This document shows positions 8,650 to 12,199 of a stretch of DNA of 12,199 bases, in pieces. The translations under genes and the position numbers were made by a program. Numbering within the stretch: the stretch's first letter is position 1; the number at the start of each line of letters is the position of its first letter. The notes below the pieces were generated by a model. That model made no database searches and was not told where the DNA came from. It saw only the letters and a program-made list of their open reading frames with translations. The stretch is from Baffinella frigidus (Eukaryota > Cryptophyceae > Cryptomonadales > Baffinellaceae). Where the stretch lies: positions 420,062-432,260 of the forward strand of contig MU646371.1 in assembly GCA_026770585.1 (NCBI GenBank), read 5' to 3'.

Positions 8650-11600
8650 ATGGCGCCGGAGCGCTGCGCGTCCCAGGTTGCGGCGAGAGGCTGGCTGCCG
8701 CGCGGGGGCGCGGCGCTGCTCGGCGTCCTCGTGCTCCTAGCGCTGCCTGGTCCGTCAAATGGTGAGCGCCTATCCTCCATGCATCCCCCCGCCCCATGGG
8801 CCTCTGTTGTGCTGCTCGTGCTGAGACGTTGTGTGCCTGGGGTGCAGGACAAATGGGGGGTACCTACCGCTACGGGACTGTGAGCTGGGAGAGCAGGGGA
8901 AACGTGGTAGACTTCACGATCGAGACAGCGTTCAAGCGCAGCCTGAGCTTCTTTGAGGGGCACGCGCCAGACGGCCTCCTGGCGATTGGGGACAACACCA
9001 CGCTGCAGGGGAGGGAGGCGCCGCAGTTCCTCTACGGCGACTCGCAGGTGGCGACCTCGCTGAAGATGCAGGTCACGGCCATGTCGCTGGCGGAGGACTG
9101 GGTGCTTGGCGTCGTGCGGCTGCGGCACACATACGGCACGCCCAACGACGCAGCGCGGCCGTGGAAGGCGCAGTACGTGGGGTGCTGCCGCCTGGCGGGG
9201 CTCAAAAACGCAGCTGGCCTCAACTGGGCGATCGCGGCGGAGGTTGACCTGACGCGCGCCACGCGGTCCCCCAAGGCCACAACGCTCCCGGTCGTGAGCG
9301 TGCCGCTGCGCGCAATGCACTCGGCGTCGCACCTCCCCGGCGTGTTCCTCCCTACGCGGGGGGCGGCGGACGGGGCTGAGTGGGGCGTGGGCAAGCCGTT
9401 CGACGTCGGGACGGCCGTGCTCCTCAACCAGTCCCTGGGGAGCAGCTTCCTGTCGGTCCCGCTCGCGCGGCTGGCAACCGGGGGGGGCTGCGACAGCAGC
9501 AGCGTCTCGCAGGCGTGCTTTGTCTCGCTGCTGCGCGCCAGCCCGGCCCTCCCCGGCTACGCGCTCACCGTCGAGGGGTGGTTCAAGCCCGGGTCGACCA
9601 CTGGGGGGTACCTCCTGCACGTGGGGCGCTCGATGGGTGCGGATGCTGTGGGGTGCCCGGCGACGCTCGCCACGTCCGCACAGGTTGACGCGTGCGCGCT
9701 GTCGACGCTGTTTATCAAGGTGGCGCCCGACGGCGCGGGGATCCTGCTGACCGTGGGGCATGAGAGCGTCGGAGTCTCGAGCCCGACCGCGAGCGAGTGG
9801 GTGCGGACGTACCCCATCTCGCCCGACCACGCCGGGAAGTGGATGCACGTGGCCGTGGTGCGCTCGGACCACGCAGACTGCTTTGACGCCAACATCGGGG
9901 TGTGCGACACCGGCGTGCGCCGCGTGGCCTACACCGTGTACCTCATGGGCAAGGAGCTCATCCCGACAGGCACGGATCAATCCCTCGCCTCCGCGCCCCG
10001 CCAGTGCCTCTGCGCGCCATCATGGCGCACCCTCACCCCCGCAACGACGCTGCGGTTCGGCGCGGGCGTCTCCAATTCTGGAGCGGTCACGGGGGCGTTC
10101 CACGGATACCTCGACGACTGGCGCTTCTGGAATGGCGCGCGCGCCAAGGAGCAGGTGGTGGCAGCGCTCAAGATGGTACAACCTGATCCCGAAATCCTCC
10201 CTAAATCCTCCCTAAATCCTCCCTAAACCCTCCCTAAACCCTAAACCCTAAACCCTAAACCCTAAACCCTAAAACCTAAACACTAAACACTAAACCCTAA
10301 ACCCTACACCCTACACCCTACACCCTACACCCTACACCCTAGACCCTAGACCCTAAACCCTAGACCCTAGACCCTAGACCCTAAACCCTAGATCCTAGAC
10401 CCTAAACCCTAGACCCTAGACCCTAGACCCTAAACCCTAGACCCTAGACCCTAGACCCTAGATCCTGGACCCTAACCCCTAACCCCTAACCCCTAACCCC
10501 TAACCCCTAACCCAGGTGTTCACGCCGGCGCGCGAAGCGTTCCTGGGGGACCCGTCAGCGCCGGTGGTCACGGGCGCAACCTCGCAGACCGAGTCAGCGC
10601 TCATCGCGCTTTACAATTTCGACTTCCAGTGTCCGCCCGGGACCCCGCCGGGGGGGAAGTGCCAGGTGGGGGTGACCACGCCGGAGTATCCCAAGGGGGC
10701 GGCGTCGGGGAATTTCTCGGCGGGGGCGGTGGGGAGCGTGCGGACTGCGGAGCCGGACGATACGGGGACGATGCTGTGGGAGAACGCAGTGGCGAGTGTG
10801 GACGCGTCCTCGGGGTTCGTGACGTTCAACCCGACGGGGGGCGCGGGGCTATACCAGGTGACGATGCAGGTTTCGCTCGCTGGGGGGGTCGCATCGATCC
10901 CTGTGGATTTCCTCGTGCACGTCCTGGACACCCTCTACGACCCTGCGTCCTCCAACCCCACCTCGCCGGCGTACACCCTCTCGCAGGCTACCTTCGCAGG
11001 GAACACGTACGTGCCGATCCTGCGGGTGTTCGGGTCAGTGGAGCCGTCGGCGCGCGGGTGCTCAGCGCGCTTGACGCGCCCCCCACCCGGCGGGCTCCCC
11101 ACGGACATCACCGCGCTCGCGCACCCGTGCTCGCTCACGACGTACACGGGGAGCGAGGTGCGGCTGCGCTTCGACGGGCTGGATCTCCAGGAGGCCAACA
11201 CGACGCAGGTGGGGTTCTCGGTGGGCCCGGTCCCGGTGGGGATGAAGCTGGCGGTGGCGCGCGCGGACCGGTTCGGCGCACTCGACGCCACGTGGACGCC
11301 GTGCGCGCGCGATGTGGGGAGCCACGTGGTGTGCGCCGCGGCCGTGGACAAGCACGCGGCAGGCGTCCCCGTCGCGGCGAGCGAGATGAAGTGCGTCAAC
11401 CTCGCGGTGCTGGACGACCCTGCGCCGGAGTTCGTGCTCGGGGCAGGGCTGACGCGGGTGGAGGGTGTGGTGTTGACGATGGGGCGCGAGGCGCGGGTGC
11501 GGCTCGTGGCGCACGACCACAACTGCCTCGACGACGTCGCCATCAGCGCCGAGCGGCTGCCGCGGGGGGCGCGCATGCTGGCGGCGGCGCGCTTCGTGGG

Positions 11601-12164
11601 GGATGGGTCCATGTGTTCCGCGGCAGAACGGAGCTTCGCGTGGACGCCGTCGCACGATCAGGGGGGCTGGGAGGGGGAGGTGTGCTTCTCGGCGACGGAT
11701 TCGCACGGGGCGTGCGCGGGGGCTGCGGCGCACGTGACGCGGCACTGCGTGGGGATGCGCGTGCGGCGGTGCGTGTACGCGATGCAGCAGGACCAGCAGC
11801 TGCAGGAGGTGGCGGGGATGTTCGGGACGACGTGGATGCAGCTGTGGAGCCTCAACGCGGCCCTCACGCACCCCGACTTCATCATGTACTCGGGCCAGGA
11901 GGTCATGGTGGGGCACATGTACCGCGCGGGGCCGCGCGAGGTGGTGGGCGGCGTGGTCAAGCGCATGGGGATGCCGCTGCTGCAGTTCGAAATGCTCAAC
12001 CAGGGCGTCCGGGGGGACAGCGCGCTCGCGGAGGGGCAGGAGGTGTGCTTGCAGCCCAACTCGTGCACCGGCATGCGGGAGACAATCCCGGCGTCGCTCC
12101 CGCTTCTCAGCACGGGCTTCTACGCCCGCGCAAGCGGCGACTCTAACCCGCTCCAGCCTTTCAG
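8650..12164 (+). CDS. Large secreted protein with LamG-like and LysM-like domains (3' partial)
   Basis: Join 8650-8761, 8848-10175, 10516-12164; about 1,029 residues, continuing beyond the window. Start 8650 has a strong context (GCCGCCGCATGGCG) and gives a signal peptide with core AALLGVLVLLALPG; the upstream in-frame ATG at 8569 would bury it. Residues about 40-220 form a beta-type domain with YRYGTVSWE, a GCCRLAGLKN motif and TTLPVVSVP. Residues about 250-478 look LamG/concanavalin-like (YALTVEGWFKP, GKWMHVAVVR, GYLDDWRFWNGAR). Residues about 500-890 are Cys-containing cadherin/Ig-like segments (FAWTPSHDQGGWEG, SATDSHG). Residues about 898-998 hold two LysM-like repeats (VAGMFGTTWMQLWSLN; GQEV twice). 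Likely glycan-binding and extracellular or cell-surface. The exon-3 frame would stop at TGA 12166, but CAG-GTGAGG there is a strong donor. Confidence 0.85.
8762..8847 (+). other. Intron 1 of the LamG/LysM gene
   Basis: 86 bp, GTGAGCGCC to GGGGTGCAG, splitting a Gly codon (phase 1). The splice joins the signal peptide to GQMGGTYRYGTVSW in frame. Without it the signal-peptide frame reads on into unrelated sequence, so the intron is well supported. Confidence 0.85.
10176..10515 (+). repeat. Intron 2 of the LamG/LysM gene: telomere C-strand-like array
   Basis: 340 bp, GTACAACC to AACCCAG, phase 0. From about 10190 it is all 7-mer repeat in ordered blocks: TCCCTAAA-type, CCCTAAA, CCCTACA (about 10305-10340), CCCTAGA mixed with CCCTAAA, and CCCCTAA at the end (10480-10514). 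CCCTAAA followed by three CCCTAGA recurs as a 28-bp higher-order unit. The final units supply CTAAC, a plausible branch-point motif, and run straight into the acceptor. A frame entering it meets TAA at once. Confidence 0.9.
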
Positions 12165-12199
12165 GTGAGGAAGGCGGGCACGGGTTCCGGTGAGCCCGG

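Noticed and set aside
8586-9980. 464-codon open frame on the - strand
   Set aside because: It is antisense to the LamG exon, Arg/His/Pro-rich, and arises from high GC at third positions of the + gene.
9976-10226. Read-through of the LamG exon into PEILPKSSLNPP
   Set aside because: This tail is translated intron repeat; the donor at 10176 joins in phase with exon 3 at 10516.
10629-12146. 505-codon + frame and two long - frames (10935-11612, 11062-11916)
   Set aside because: They overlap exon 3 of the LamG/LysM gene in other frames and have Gly/Arg/Ala or Arg/His/Pro low-complexity composition.
12166-12168. TGA as the real end of the LamG/LysM gene
   Set aside because: It overlaps a consensus donor CAG-GTGAGG; continuation is more likely, though the window cannot prove it.

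Overview
The window looks like nuclear DNA of a eukaryotic alga. Exons are GC-rich and joined by GT-AG introns, one protein starts with a signal peptide, and the spacers are full of 7-bp tandem repeats related to the plant/green-algal telomere unit TTTAGGG. I see no bacterial operon, RNA gene or CRISPR array. A prasinophyte-like green alga would fit, but other TTTAGGG lineages are possible and the species cannot be named from this sequence.

Two genes diverge from a ~217-bp spacer (8433-8649). To the right, on the + strand, a large secreted modular protein starts at 8650 and runs off the window: signal peptide, a Cys-containing beta-type domain, a laminin-G-like lectin domain, cadherin/Ig-like segments and two LysM-like repeats (about 1,029 residues visible, two complete introns, a third donor at 12165). 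Its second intron (10176-10515) is almost entirely telomere C-strand-like repeat.

To the left, on the - strand, is a gene made of small exons that simple long-ORF finding misses. Exon 1 (8432-8268) encodes a short N-terminus with one membrane anchor. Exons at 8046-7943, 7440-7248, 6893-6789, 5345-5271 and 3314-3219 join in matching phase at GT-AG sites into about 246 residues. Weaker candidate exons lie at 1776-1723 and 282-210. Several exons carry a related (L/M)WNAA module. I do not recognise the family.

The 0-7.9 kb region is mostly the introns of that gene or intergenic DNA. It holds (a) telomere-variant 7-mer arrays, (b) CT/GA microsatellites, (c) decayed tandem copies of exon-intron junctions, and (d) at least six short non-autonomous foldback elements (140-190 bp) with T-N-A-T termini and 4-bp target duplications, several with a second palindrome nested in each arm, plus other inverted-repeat elements. 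The striking picture is a gene whose introns grow by junction duplication, telomere-like repeat and foldback insertion while small exons and their phases remain readable.
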